DNA of 64,000 bases from CAMLOF01 sp041913045. Its GTDB lineage: Bacteria > Pseudomonadota > Gammaproteobacteria > Burkholderiales > Burkholderiaceae_C. The notes under the pieces were generated by a model. It made no database searches and was not told the DNA's origin. It worked only from the letters and a program-made list of their open reading frames with translations. Below, piece after piece: positions 16,626-25,251 of this stretch (positions are counted from its first letter, which is position 1; each line of letters opens with the position of its first letter). The stretch covers positions 1 through 64,000 of the forward strand of contig JAYSGB010000011.1 of NCBI GenBank assembly GCA_041913045.1, written 5' to 3'. Position numbers and translations under genes: made by a program.

Positions 16626-17852
16626 ATGATGTCCTCGCCCCTCTCTCCAATGGCAGCCAAAGCGGCCCTGGACACGTCGCTGGTTGACGAATTCATCGCG
16701 CTGCGCCGAGACATCCACCAGCACCCGGAAATGGCCTTTGACGAGCACCGCACCTCCAGGCTGGTGGCCGAACGGCTGCAGGCCTGGGGCTACGAGGTCA
16801 CATACGGGCTGGGCGGTACGGGTGTTGTGGGGCGACTGGTGCGCGGACAAGGAACCCGCCGCATTGGCCTGCGCGCGGACATGGACGCGCTGCCCATTGT
16901 TGAAAACAGCGGCAAGCCGTGGTGCAGTCAACACCACGGCATCATGCACGCCTGCGGACACGACGGGCACACAGCCATGCTGCTAGCCGCAGTCAAGCAC
17001 TTGGCATTGCATGGGCAGTTCGACGGCACGCTGCACCTGATCTTTCAGCCTGCGGAAGAAGGCGCGGGCGGTGCGCTGAAGATGATGGAAGACGGCCTGT
17101 TTGAACGCTTCCCTTGCGACGCCATCTTTGCCATGCACAACATGCCAGGGCACCCGCAGGGGCAACTGGTGTTTCGCAGCGGCCCCACCATGGCTTCGTC
17201 AGACTACGTCACGGTCACGGTCCACGGCCGTGGCGGGCATGGCGGCATGCCGCACCGGGCAGACGACCCGCTGGTGGCCGCCGCATCCATCGTGATGGCG
17301 TTGCAAACCATTGTGTCGCGCAACACCGACCCTCTGCAACCCGTGGTCATCACAGTGGGAGCACTCAACGCTGGCCATGCCAACAACGTGATCCCCGACA
17401 CGGCAACGCTTGAAATCGGCGTGCGCGCCCTTGACCCGAAAGTGCGCCAGGAGACTGAAAGGCGCATCAAAGCGCTGATCCGCGCGCAGGCCGAAAGCTT
17501 CAACGTCCGTGCCGAGATCGACTGGCGCCCCGGCTACGCGGTTCTGGTCAACAGCCCCCGAGAGACCGATTGGGCGATTGATGTGGCCCGCCGCCATTTC
17601 GGCGATGACCAGGTCAACCCCAACGGCCCCATGCTCACAGGCAGCGAAGACTTTGCCTTCATGCTCGAACGCGTGCCGGGCTGCTACCTGTTCATTGGTA
17701 ACGGCGCAGAAGGCGAACCCGGCGCATGCATGGTGCACAACCCGGCCTACGACTTCAACGACGCCAACATCGCCACCGGGGCAGCCTACTGGGTGGCACT
17801 GGTGCAAGACCTGCTTTCCCCCACACACAACCACACAGGAGACAAACCATGA
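16626..17852 (+). CDS. M20-family amidohydrolase (hippurate hydrolase type)
   Basis: A zinc or manganese peptidase-fold enzyme that cleaves N-acyl amino acids such as N-benzoylglycine, N-acetyl amino acids or indole conjugates. The 408-residue protein has the M20D ligand motifs RADMDALP, HACGHDGHTAML (Cys110 and His112) and FQPAEEGAGG, plus the dimerisation-domain loop GRGGHGGMPH. The ATG at 16626 is chosen; ATG 16629 is equally possible. It is divergent from a LysR gene and overlaps the TctC start by ATGA, so the two are translationally coupled. Exact substrate is unknown. Confidence 0.9.
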   Translation: MMSSPLSPMAAKAALDTSLVDEFIALRRDIHQHPEMAFDEHRTSRLVAERLQAWGYEVTYGLGGTGVVGRLVRGQGTRRIGLRADMDALPIVENSGKPWCSQHHGIMHACGHDGHTAMLLAAVKHLALHGQFDGTLHLIFQPAEEGAGGALKMMEDGLFERFPCDAIFAMHNMPGHPQGQLVFRSGPTMASSDYVTVTVHGRGGHGGMPHRADDPLVAAASIVMALQTIVSRNTDPLQPVVITVGALNAGHANNVIPDTATLEIGVRALDPKVRQETERRIKALIRAQAESFNVRAEIDWRPGYAVLVNSPRETDWAIDVARRHFGDDQVNPNGPMLTGSEDFAFMLERVPGCYLFIGNGAEGEPGACMVHNPAYDFNDANIATGAAYWVALVQDLLSPTHNHTGDKP

Positions 17853-18841
17853 TCAAACATCTCAAGACCTGGGCGACCGGCGCCGCCATTGCACTGGCCG
17901 CCATAGCAGGCAGTGCACATGCGCAGACCTACCCCAACAAACCCGTGACGTTGATGGTGCCCTACCCCGCAGGCGGGCTGTCGGATGTCATCGCACGCTC
18001 GGTGAACAACACGCTCAGCAAACACCTCGGGCAGCCCGTGATCGTCGAGAACCTTGGCGGTGCCAGCGGCGCCATTGCCGCCCAGAAGGTGCTGAACAGC
18101 CCGAGCGACGGTTACCTGATATTCCAAGGCTCCCCGAACGAACTGATCCTGGCCCCGCTGGCGATTGCCTCCATCAAGTTCAAGAGCGAAGACTTCCGCC
18201 TGGTGCAAATGATCGCAACCGCGCAGATCGCGATGCTGGCCCGCAAAGACCTGCCTGCCAACACCCCCGACGAACTGCTGGACTATGCGCGCAAGGCCGC
18301 CAGCCAGGGCCGCCCCCTGACGTACGCCAGCGTGGGCCCAGGCTCGTTCTACCACCTGCTCGGGGAGCACCTGTCCAAGGTCACCGGCATTCCCATGATC
18401 CACGTGCCCTACAAGGGCGCCGCGCCCGCAGAACAGGACCTGATGGGCAGCCAGGTGGACATCTTCCTGGCACCCTACGGCAAAAAACACGACGACCTGC
18501 ACAAGCAGGGCCGCATCAAAATCCTCGCCATGCTCAACGGCGAACGGCTGGAAAGCAGCAAGGACTACCCGGCCATATCCGAAAGCAAACACCTGAAGGA
18601 CTTCACCTTCAACATCTGGACCGGCTACTTTGTGAAGAAAGACACCCCGGAACCCGTGGTGAACGCGCTGCACAAGGCCATCACCGACACACTGGGTGAC
18701 CCCGGCGTTCGCAGCTCCCTTGAGGCCAACAGCCAGATCCTGGCCAAGCCACAGACCCAGGCAGCGGTGAGCAAAGCCTACGGCGACGGCATCAACCAAT
18801 TCCGAACCATTGCCAAGTCGATCCAACTGCAGGCACAATAA
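17849..18841 (+). CDS. TctC/Bug-family periplasmic solute-binding protein
   Basis: Bug proteins bind small acids in the periplasm and are greatly expanded in the Burkholderiales. The 330-residue protein has a 25-residue Sec signal (cleaved after AGSAHA) and the family N terminus QTYPNKPVTLMVPYPAGGLSD. It also has the conserved PGSFYHL and VPYKGAAPAEQDLMGSQVD segments. No TctA/TctB membrane partners are encoded nearby, as is common for orphan Bug proteins. Coupling to the amidohydrolase suggests that it binds the substrate or product of that enzyme. Confidence 0.92.
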   Translation: MIKHLKTWATGAAIALAAIAGSAHAQTYPNKPVTLMVPYPAGGLSDVIARSVNNTLSKHLGQPVIVENLGGASGAIAAQKVLNSPSDGYLIFQGSPNELILAPLAIASIKFKSEDFRLVQMIATAQIAMLARKDLPANTPDELLDYARKAASQGRPLTYASVGPGSFYHLLGEHLSKVTGIPMIHVPYKGAAPAEQDLMGSQVDIFLAPYGKKHDDLHKQGRIKILAMLNGERLESSKDYPAISESKHLKDFTFNIWTGYFVKKDTPEPVVNALHKAITDTLGDPGVRSSLEANSQILAKPQTQAAVSKAYGDGINQFRTIAKSIQLQAQ

Positions 18842-18853
18842 GCGATTCACCCC

Positions 18854-19046
18854 GTCGATCGGGAGAGACCGGCCAAGCCCACAACGGCTTGCTGGCGCCG
18901 AAGGAGCAACCGCCCCGGAAACTCTCAGGCAAAAGGACCGATCGGCGTTTTCATCTCTGAAGAGTGGCCGGGATTCGTCCCCCGGCCCACCGCAGGAGCA
19001 AGTGGCGGCACTGCCCACCATGAATCTCTCAGGTTCCAAACAGAGG
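18854..19046 (+). promoter_or_regulatory. Tandem glycine riboswitch
   Basis: Two consecutive aptamers fit the glycine riboswitch consensus. Aptamer 1 is closed by CGATCGG (18856-18862) with CCGATCG (18938-18944). It contains GGGAGAG (18861-18867), GCGCCGAAGGAGCAA (18895-18909) and ACTCTCAGGCAAAAGGACC (18921-18939). Aptamer 2 is closed by CTCTG (18955-18959) with CAGAG (19041-19045). It contains GCAGGAGCAAGTGG near 18992 and AATCTCTCAGGTTCC from 19023. A short linker joins them. It lies between the TctC gene and the FAD oxidoreductase gene and should sense glycine to control the latter. Confidence 0.93.
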
Positions 19047-19048
19047 GG

Positions 19049-19091
19049 GCGCACGCCGCACGCATGGTGCGTGCAGCGCGCTTTCCCTTCT
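19049..19091 (+). promoter_or_regulatory. Probable expression platform of the glycine riboswitch
   Basis: A hairpin GCACGCA-TGG-TGCGTGC (19058-19074) is extended by GCGC/GCGC arms (19049-19052 and 19076-19079). It is followed by the pyrimidine stretch CTTTCCCTTCT. It could be a weak terminator or could pair with the G-rich 3' end of aptamer 2. The GGAG ribosome site lies at 19101-19104. Whether control is at transcription or translation cannot be told. Confidence 0.4.
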
Positions 19092-19109
19092 GACGCTTTG
19101 GAGCCTTCC

Positions 19110-20375
19110 ATGAAAACAATCGCCGTCATCGGCGGTGGCATCACTGGTGTCACCACGGCCTACGCACTGGCCAAGCGCGGTTTTTCCGTCACCCTGTTTG
19201 AACAGAACCGCTATGCGGCCATGGAAACTTCGTTCGCCAACGGCGGGCAGCTTTCCGCATCCAACGCCGAGGTGTGGACACACTGGTCCACCATACTCAA
19301 GGGCCTGAAGTGGATGCTGAAGAACGACGCGCCGCTGCTGGTCAACCCCAAGCCGAGCTGGCACAAGATTTCGTGGTTCCTGGAATTCATCTCCAACATT
19401 CCCCACTACGAACGCAACACCACCGAAACGGTCAAGCTGGCTATTGCCGCACGCGAGCATTTCTTTGCATGGGCCCAGGCTGAGGGGGTGGACTTCAACG
19501 TGGAAAAGCGCGGCATCCTGCACATCTACCGCGACAAAAAAGGCTTTGACCATGCGACCAACGTCAGCCGCCTGCTGGCTGCAGGCGGGCTGGAACGCCA
19601 CCCCGTCACCCCAGAGGAAATGCGCGCCATCGAACCCACGCTCGCAGGCACCTACTACGGCGGCTTCTACACCGAGAGCGACTCCACCGGCGACATCCAC
19701 AAGTACACCGTGGGACTGGCCGCTGCAGCAGAGCGCCTGGGCGTGACCATCCGCTACGGGCAGCAGGTGCGCGATCTGCGCAGCGACGGCGATACTGCCT
19801 TTGTTACCGCGCTGGACGATGGACAGGAACAGACCCACCGCTTTGACGGGCTCGTGGTCTGTGCCGGGGTGGCCAGCCGCAGCCTGGCGGCACAGCTGGG
19901 TGACCGCGTCAACATCTACCCGGTCAAGGGCTACTCGATCACCGTCAACCTGATGGACGAGCAAAGCCGTGAAGCCGCCCCCTGGGTGAGCCTGCTTGAC
20001 GACGAAACCAAACTCGTCACCAGCCGACTCGGGCCGGACCGTTTCCGCGTGGCCGGAACAGCCGAGTTCAATGGCTACAACAAGGACATCCGCGCCGACC
20101 GGATCAAGCCCCTGGTCGATTGGGTGAACCAGTGCTTCCCAGGCGTCAACACCCGCCAGGTTGTGCCGTGGGCAGGCCTGCGCCCCATGATGCCGGACAT
20201 GATGCCGCGCGTGGGCCGCAGCAAAAAGCCCAATGTGTTCTACAACACCGGGCACGGGCACTTGGGCTGGACCCTGAGCGCAGGGACCGCCGATCTGATC
20301 GCGGACGTGGTGGGCGACAGCTACCACAAGCCCGTGCTGGGCGCAGCACCGACAGCCGCCATGGCACAGGTCTGA
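19110..20375 (+). CDS. DadA-like FAD-dependent D-amino acid/glycine dehydrogenase
   Basis: A 421-residue flavoenzyme of the DAO family. It has the N-terminal dinucleotide-binding motif IAVIGGGITGVTTAYALAKRG, the ETSFANGGQLSASNAEVW block typical of DadA, and the C-terminal GHGHLGWTLSAGTADL flavin-contact motif. DadA oxidises D-amino acids to 2-oxo acids and ammonia, passing electrons to the respiratory chain. The glycine riboswitch directly upstream suggests that glycine is the substrate or a product signal. The ATG at 19110 has GGAG five bases upstream. Confidence 0.88.
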   Translation: MKTIAVIGGGITGVTTAYALAKRGFSVTLFEQNRYAAMETSFANGGQLSASNAEVWTHWSTILKGLKWMLKNDAPLLVNPKPSWHKISWFLEFISNIPHYERNTTETVKLAIAAREHFFAWAQAEGVDFNVEKRGILHIYRDKKGFDHATNVSRLLAAGGLERHPVTPEEMRAIEPTLAGTYYGGFYTESDSTGDIHKYTVGLAAAAERLGVTIRYGQQVRDLRSDGDTAFVTALDDGQEQTHRFDGLVVCAGVASRSLAAQLGDRVNIYPVKGYSITVNLMDEQSREAAPWVSLLDDETKLVTSRLGPDRFRVAGTAEFNGYNKDIRADRIKPLVDWVNQCFPGVNTRQVVPWAGLRPMMPDMMPRVGRSKKPNVFYNTGHGHLGWTLSAGTADLIADVVGDSYHKPVLGAAPTAAMAQV

Positions 20376-20395
20376 CGCGGCCTTTCAGCCAGCCT

Positions 20396-20425
20396 CCTGA
20401 CGGCTCCGCCAGCGGTGCCGTCAGG
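20396..20425. terminator. Hairpin between convergent dadA-like and nagZ
   Basis: CCTGACGGC (20396-20404) pairs with GCCGTCAGG (20417-20425), with further CCG/CGG pairing in the loop. It lies 20 bp after the dadA-like stop and overlaps the nagZ stop codon. It probably serves both converging transcripts although no T run is present. Confidence 0.5.
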
Positions 20426-21515
20426 GCAGCAGGCCCAGCGCGTGCATGTAGCGTGCGTCCACCATCAGTTCGTCCCAGGGCTGGGCGGCGCCCAGCGGCA
20501 GCAGGTCCAGGCGGCGCTGCTCGCTGGCGCCGCGCGGTTGCCAGCGGCCCTTGATCTGCGCTTCACTCAAACCGTCGATCAGTTCGTCGATGGGCGCACC
20601 GTCATTCACCACGCACTGGTTGCACAGCAGCACCAGATCGCAACCCGCCTCTAGGGCGGTCACGGCGGCTTCGGTGTAGCTCACTTCCTTGCCGTCAATC
20701 TGGCGGGCACCGGCCATGCTCAGGTCGTCGCTGAAGATGGCACCCGTGAAACCCAGGCGGCCGCGCAGGATGTCGTTGAGCCAGCGCGAGGAGAACCCTG
20801 CGGGGCGGCCGTCCACCTTCGGATAGATGACGTGCGCGGGCATGACGCTGCTGAGGCTCGCACTCAACCAGCCATAAGGCGCGGCGTCTTCGGCCAGTAT
20901 GGCCTTGAGGCTGCGTTTGTCCAAGGGGATGTCCACGTGGGAGTCAGCCTTGACGAAACCGTGCCCCGGAAAGTGTTTGCCACAGTTGCGCATGCCGCTT
21001 TGCAGCAGCCCGTGCATGAGCGCCTGCGCCAGCAGAGACGTGACACGCGCGTCGCGCGCAAAGGCGCGGTCGCCAATCACAGTGCTGCCACCAAAATCCA
21101 GGTCGAGCACAGGGGTGAAGCTGAAGTCCACCCCACAGGCGCGCAGTTCCGCACCCAGCACGTAGCCTGCCGCCGTGGCCGCGTTGCAGGCCGCCAGGGC
21201 GGCATCACTCTCCTGGCCGGGCTTACCGCTGAACCACATGTCCCCCAAGGCGCGCATGGGCGGGAGGTGGGTGAAGCCGTCGGTGCGGAAGCGCTGCACC
21301 CGCCCGCCTTCGTGGTCCACGCAGATCAGCAGGTCGGTGCGCACTTTCTTGATCTGGCGGCACAGCTGGGTGAGCTGCTCGCGGTTTTCCCAGTTGCGGG
21401 CAAAAAGGATGACGCCACCCACCAGCGGGTGGGCCAGGCGCTGCTTGTCCGTCTTGCTCAGGCGGGTGCCTGCAACGTCAATGATCAGGGGAGCGTGTTG
21501 GGTGTAGGGTGTCAT
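20421..21515 (-). CDS. nagZ: Beta-N-acetylhexosaminidase (cell-wall recycling)
   Basis: Cytoplasmic glycoside hydrolase family 3 enzyme that removes GlcNAc from anhydro-muropeptides. The 364-residue protein has the signature KHFPGHGFVKADSH at residues 180-193, carrying the general acid/base His-Asp pair. Further along is IFSDDLSMAGA with the nucleophile Asp. Its start overlaps the acpS stop by ATGA, placing it last in the era-recO-pdxJ-acpS-nagZ run. Confidence 0.96.
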   Translation of the reverse strand: MTPYTQHAPLIIDVAGTRLSKTDKQRLAHPLVGGVILFARNWENREQLTQLCRQIKKVRTDLLICVDHEGGRVQRFRTDGFTHLPPMRALGDMWFSGKPGQESDAALAACNAATAAGYVLGAELRACGVDFSFTPVLDLDFGGSTVIGDRAFARDARVTSLLAQALMHGLLQSGMRNCGKHFPGHGFVKADSHVDIPLDKRSLKAILAEDAAPYGWLSASLSSVMPAHVIYPKVDGRPAGFSSRWLNDILRGRLGFTGAIFSDDLSMAGARQIDGKEVSYTEAAVTALEAGCDLVLLCNQCVVNDGAPIDELIDGLSEAQIKGRWQPRGASEQRRLDLLPLGAAQPWDELMVDARYMHALGLLP

Positions 21516-21904
21516 GGCTTCTCGACCACCACAAAGCTGGCGGCGTAATCGGTTTCATCGGTAACGCTGACGTGCGCCGTCAGTCCCTGGGATTCAAACC
21601 ATTCTTTCAAGCCCCGGTGCAGCACGATGACGGGCTGCCCGCTAGGGAGTTTGTCAATTTCGCAGTCGCGCCAGGTCATGGGCATGCGCATACCCATGCC
21701 AATGGCTTTGCTGAAAGCTTCCTTGGCCGAAAAACGCGTGGCCAGGTAGCGGATGCCCCGTTCCGGCCAGCGCGCACTGCGCTGGCGCCAGGTGGCCAAT
21801 TCCGTCTCGCCCAGCACCTTCTGGGCAAAGCGGTCGCCATGGCGCTCCAGGCTTTCGCGGATGCGTCGCACGTCACAGACGTCGGTGCCAATGCCGTAGA
21901 TCAT
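21512..21904 (-). CDS. acpS: Holo-[acyl-carrier-protein] synthase
   Basis: Transfers phosphopantetheine from CoA to Ser37 of AcpP. The 130-residue protein begins MIYGIGTDVCDVRRI, with the Mg-binding Asp8, and has the RFSAKEAFSKAIG motif with the second metal ligand. The ATG at 21904 gives the normal family N terminus. It lies 7 bp after pdxJ, the conserved pair in proteobacteria. Confidence 0.96.
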   Translation of the reverse strand: MIYGIGTDVCDVRRIRESLERHGDRFAQKVLGETELATWRQRSARWPERGIRYLATRFSAKEAFSKAIGMGMRMPMTWRDCEIDKLPSGQPVIVLHRGLKEWFESQGLTAHVSVTDETDYAASFVVVEKP

Positions 21905-21911
21905 GCGCGGC

Positions 21912-22697
21912 TCAGCCTTGCGCGACGGCAATACAGCGCAGGTAGTCCTGCACCGTGGCCGCGTAACCCAGTTCGAGGGCGTCGGCGATCAGCGCGTGGC
22001 CGATGGAAACTTCGCTGATCCCCGGCACCACCCGCAGGAAGTCGGTCAGGTTGTCGCGGTTCAGGTCGTGCCCGGCGTTGACGGCCAAGCCTGCATCCAA
22101 GGCCGCCTGGGCGGCAGCGGCAAAACGCTCCAGTTGCTGCTGACGGGCCGCACCACCCTGCGCATGGGCAGCGGCGTAAGGCTCTGTGTAGAGCTCCACG
22201 CGGTCGGCGCCCACGGCACGGGCGGCCGCCATCTGGGCAGGCTCGGCGTCCATGAACAGGCTGACGCGCACCCCCATCGCATGGGCCTGCTCAATGAGCG
22301 GGCGCAGGCGCTCGGCGTCTTCGGGGAAGCGCCAGCCGTGGTCGCTGGTGAACTGGCCCACGCTGTCCGGCACAAAGGTGAGCTGGTGCAGCGGCAGGCC
22401 GCGTGCCTTCACCTCGCGTGCCACGTCCATGAGATTGTGAAAGGGGTTTCCTTCGATGTTGTACTCACGGTTCGGCCATGCCTGCAACAACTCGGCGAGG
22501 TCAAACACATCGTGACGGCGGACGTGCCGCTCGTCGGGCCGCGGGTGCACTGTAATACCGTGAGCCCCCGCCTGCAGGCACAGCGTGGCCGCGCGCGTGA
22601 CGCTGGGAATACCCAGGTGACGCGTGTTGCGCACCAGCGCGACCTTGTTGACGTTGACGGACAGAGCCGTGCGGCTGGGGGTGGCGATTGAGGTCAT
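21912..22697 (-). CDS. pdxJ: Pyridoxine 5'-phosphate synthase
   Basis: Condenses aminoacetone phosphate and deoxyxylulose phosphate to pyridoxine phosphate, the last ring-closing step of vitamin B6 synthesis. The 261-residue TIM-barrel protein has LSVNVNKVALVRNTR, the active-site HPRPDERHVR segment and YNIEGNP. Its start overlaps the recO stop. It is slightly longer than E. coli PdxJ owing to N-terminal residues. Confidence 0.96.
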   Translation of the reverse strand: MTSIATPSRTALSVNVNKVALVRNTRHLGIPSVTRAATLCLQAGAHGITVHPRPDERHVRRHDVFDLAELLQAWPNREYNIEGNPFHNLMDVAREVKARGLPLHQLTFVPDSVGQFTSDHGWRFPEDAERLRPLIEQAHAMGVRVSLFMDAEPAQMAAARAVGADRVELYTEPYAAAHAQGGAARQQQLERFAAAAQAALDAGLAVNAGHDLNRDNLTDFLRVVPGISEVSIGHALIADALELGYAATVQDYLRCIAVAQG

Positions 22698-23485
22698 GAA
22701 CGGACAGGGGTGGGTTCGGTTGCGGCGGCGCTCATCTGCTGGATGTCCACCATCAACTGGCGTGTCTGGAACGTCCGCACACCGGTATGGTAGTGCAGCA
22801 GGTTGCGCAGTTGCTGACGCAAGGCCCCACCCCGGTCATCCGCACAGCACACCAGCAGCGCATCGAAGGGCTGTGAACTGCTCAAGGCCTCCTGCAAACG
22901 CAGCCACTGGCTGCCTTCACAAGCCAACACCTCAGAATGCCGCGCGACGCGCAAGCCGGCTTCTGGCACCAGTTCGTAGCGCTCCTGCTGCTGCAAGCGG
23001 CTCAGGCTCACACCCTCTTCGTCCAGCGCAGGCAGAAAACCAGCATCACGCAGCAACAACAGTTCAAAGGCGCGCAAGACCGCTCCCTGGACATCGCCTC
23101 GTGCGAGCGCCGCCACGGCAACGGCGTAATGGTCAAACAACGCCGGATGCGGGTCGTCCCGCGCCAGCAGACGGATCAACAATTCGTTCAGGTAGTAGCC
23201 AGAAAGCAGCGCGTCGCCCACAGGCATCACATGTCCGCCTTGCCAGTGGGCGGCCTTGAGGGTACGCACCTCGGCGTCGCCCCCCCACGACAGGCGCAAC
23301 GGCTGCAGAGGCAGCAACACCGGGCGGAACTGGGAGGTCGGGCGCTTGACGCCTTTGGCCGCAAGCACCACGCGCCCATGCTGTCGGCTGAACACGTCCA
23401 GAATCAAGCTGGACTCGCTCCAGTCGTGCCGGTGCAGCACGAAAGCGGGCTCGTCATGCACGCGCGGCTGTTTGGCCGGAGGCAT
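22694..23485 (-). CDS. recO: DNA repair protein RecO
   Basis: Mediator that helps load RecA on SSB-coated gaps with RecR. The 263-residue protein has an N-terminal OB fold (EPAFVLHRHDWSESSLILDVFSRQHG) and a helical C-terminal domain. The Cys4 zinc motif found in some RecO proteins is not evident. Position after era is conserved, with an 18-bp spacer. Confidence 0.93.
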   Translation of the reverse strand: MPPAKQPRVHDEPAFVLHRHDWSESSLILDVFSRQHGRVVLAAKGVKRPTSQFRPVLLPLQPLRLSWGGDAEVRTLKAAHWQGGHVMPVGDALLSGYYLNELLIRLLARDDPHPALFDHYAVAVAALARGDVQGAVLRAFELLLLRDAGFLPALDEEGVSLSRLQQQERYELVPEAGLRVARHSEVLACEGSQWLRLQEALSSSQPFDALLVCCADDRGGALRQQLRNLLHYHTGVRTFQTRQLMVDIQQMSAAATEPTPVRS

Positions 23486-23503
23486 AGGAAGGTGAGTGCT
23501 CGC

Positions 23504-24559
23504 TTACTCGTAACCAAAGGAGCGCACACGGGCTTCATCGTCAGCCCAGCCGGAACGCACCTTCACCCACAGTTCGAGGAACACCTTGCAGTCCCAGAGC
23601 TTTTCCAGCTCCTGGCGGGCCTCGGTACCGATGCGCTTGAGCTTTTCGCCCTTTTCGCCAATGACCATGCCCTTGTGGCCCTCGCGCTCCACCACGATGG
23701 TGGCGGCGATGCGGCGCAGCCGCCCCTCTTCCTCGAACTTGTCGATGACGACAGTGGAGGTGTAGGGCAACTCATCACCCGTCAGGCGGAAGAGCTTCTC
23801 ACGCACCATCTCGGCCGCCATGAAGCGCTCGCTGCGGTCGGTCAGCTCGTCGGCGTCGTACATCCACGGCTGCTCGGGCAGGTACTTCTCCACGATAGCG
23901 TAGAAGCGTTGAACGTCTTTCGCGTTCTTGGCCGACATGGGCACGAACTCGGCAAACGGGTGCCGCTCCTGCATGCTGCGCAGCCAGGGGGCCAGTTCGC
24001 TCCGGCGGTGCACCATGTCGAGCTTGTTGGCCACCAAAATGACGGGAATGTTCTTGGGCAACAGGTCCAGCACCTTGGCGTCGGCCAGATTGAAGTTGCC
24101 CGCCTCCACCACGAAAACGATCACGTCCACATCGGACACGGCGCCCAGCACGGTCTTGTTCAGCGAGCGGTTCAAGGCGTTGCCGTGGCGCGTCTGGAAG
24201 CCTGGCGTGTCCACAAACACAAACTGAGTGGCGCCCACGGTGCGCAGGCCGGTGATGCGGTGACGCGTGGTTTGCGCCTTGCGCGAGGTGATGCTGACCT
24301 TCTGCCCCACCAGCGCGTTGAGCAGCGTGGACTTACCCACGTTGGGCTTGCCAACGATGGCAACGAAGCCGCAACGTTGCGGCCCCTGTGCTTCGTCCTG
24401 CTCCTCTTCAGGCAATACAGCCTCGTCTGACGCTGCCGCTTCGGCAGCAGGCTTGCGCAATGCGAGCGACAGCATGGCCTCCAGGTCGTCGTTCGACTCG
24501 GACTCGGACTGGGACTTGGATTGGGGCTGGGGCTTGGACGTGGCGGACTTGGCGTTCAT
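23504..24559 (-). CDS. era: GTPase Era with long N-terminal extension
   Basis: Ribosome-assembly GTPase that binds the 3' end of 16S rRNA. The 351-residue protein has the P-loop GKPNVGKST at residues 70-78, the DTPGF switch, the NKLD specificity motif and a C-terminal KH domain with KGMVIGEKGEKLKRIG. The first 62 residues are extra relative to the usual ~300-residue Era. They are rich in Ser, Gln and Glu (SKPQPQSKSQSESES and EEEQDEAQ) and look disordered. Its start overlaps the rnc stop by four bases. Confidence 0.95.
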   Translation of the reverse strand: MNAKSATSKPQPQSKSQSESESNDDLEAMLSLALRKPAAEAAASDEAVLPEEEQDEAQGPQRCGFVAIVGKPNVGKSTLLNALVGQKVSITSRKAQTTRHRITGLRTVGATQFVFVDTPGFQTRHGNALNRSLNKTVLGAVSDVDVIVFVVEAGNFNLADAKVLDLLPKNIPVILVANKLDMVHRRSELAPWLRSMQERHPFAEFVPMSAKNAKDVQRFYAIVEKYLPEQPWMYDADELTDRSERFMAAEMVREKLFRLTGDELPYTSTVVIDKFEEEGRLRRIAATIVVEREGHKGMVIGEKGEKLKRIGTEARQELEKLWDCKVFLELWVKVRSGWADDEARVRSFGYE

Positions 24560-25236
24560 GACTTGCGGCTCTTGAGGTATTGCAGCATGGCCGCCGCAGC
24601 TGCCTGCTCGGCGGCGCGACGGGAGGCACCGCTGCCACGCTCTTCGTGGCCGGTTTCGATTTGGCAGACCACTTCAAAGGTCTGGCGGTGGGCTTCGCCC
24701 GTCGTAGCAGCCACGCGGTAAGCGGGCAGCTTCATTTTGCGGCCCTGCAGCCACTCCTGCAAGGCAGTTTTTGGATCTTTGCCCTGCACGCTCTGGCCGG
24801 GGCTCAGGTCAACAGACTGGTAGAGGCGGCGCACCAAGGCATTGGCCGCGTCAAAGCCTGCGTCCAGGTACACGGCCCCCAGGATGGCTTCCAGCGCATC
24901 GGCCAGAATGGATGGCCGCTCACGCCCGCCTGACCGGATTTCCCCCTCACCCAGACGAAGCAAAGGCGATAGCCTGAGAACATCTGCCAAGCCATGCAAG
25001 GTGTCTTGCTTCACCAAGTTGGCGCGAATGCGAGAAAGATCACCCTCGGGCTGGTTGCTGAGCCTCTCGTAGAGCAGGCCCGAAACAGCCAGGCTGAGCA
25101 CTGAATCCCCCAGGAACTCCAGGCGTTCGTAGTGATCGGCGGAAAAACTGCGGTGGGTCAGGGCTCGCTCCAGCAAGCGCTGGTCAGCAAACCGATGCCC
25201 CAGGCGCTCTTGAAGCGCCAGAAAATCGGCATTCAA
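24556..25236 (-). CDS. rnc: Ribonuclease III
   Basis: Cuts double-stranded RNA in rRNA and mRNA processing. The 226-residue protein has the signature RLEFLGDSVLSLA at residues 38-50, with the catalytic acidic pair, a second acidic motif in ADALEAILGAVYLD, and a C-terminal double-stranded-RNA-binding domain ending near AAAAMLQYLKS. It is coupled to era by overlap, the standard arrangement. Confidence 0.96.
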   Translation of the reverse strand: MNADFLALQERLGHRFADQRLLERALTHRSFSADHYERLEFLGDSVLSLAVSGLLYERLSNQPEGDLSRIRANLVKQDTLHGLADVLRLSPLLRLGEGEIRSGGRERPSILADALEAILGAVYLDAGFDAANALVRRLYQSVDLSPGQSVQGKDPKTALQEWLQGRKMKLPAYRVAATTGEAHRQTFEVVCQIETGHEERGSGASRRAAEQAAAAAMLQYLKSRKS

Positions 25237-25251
25237 ATCAGATGTATCCGG

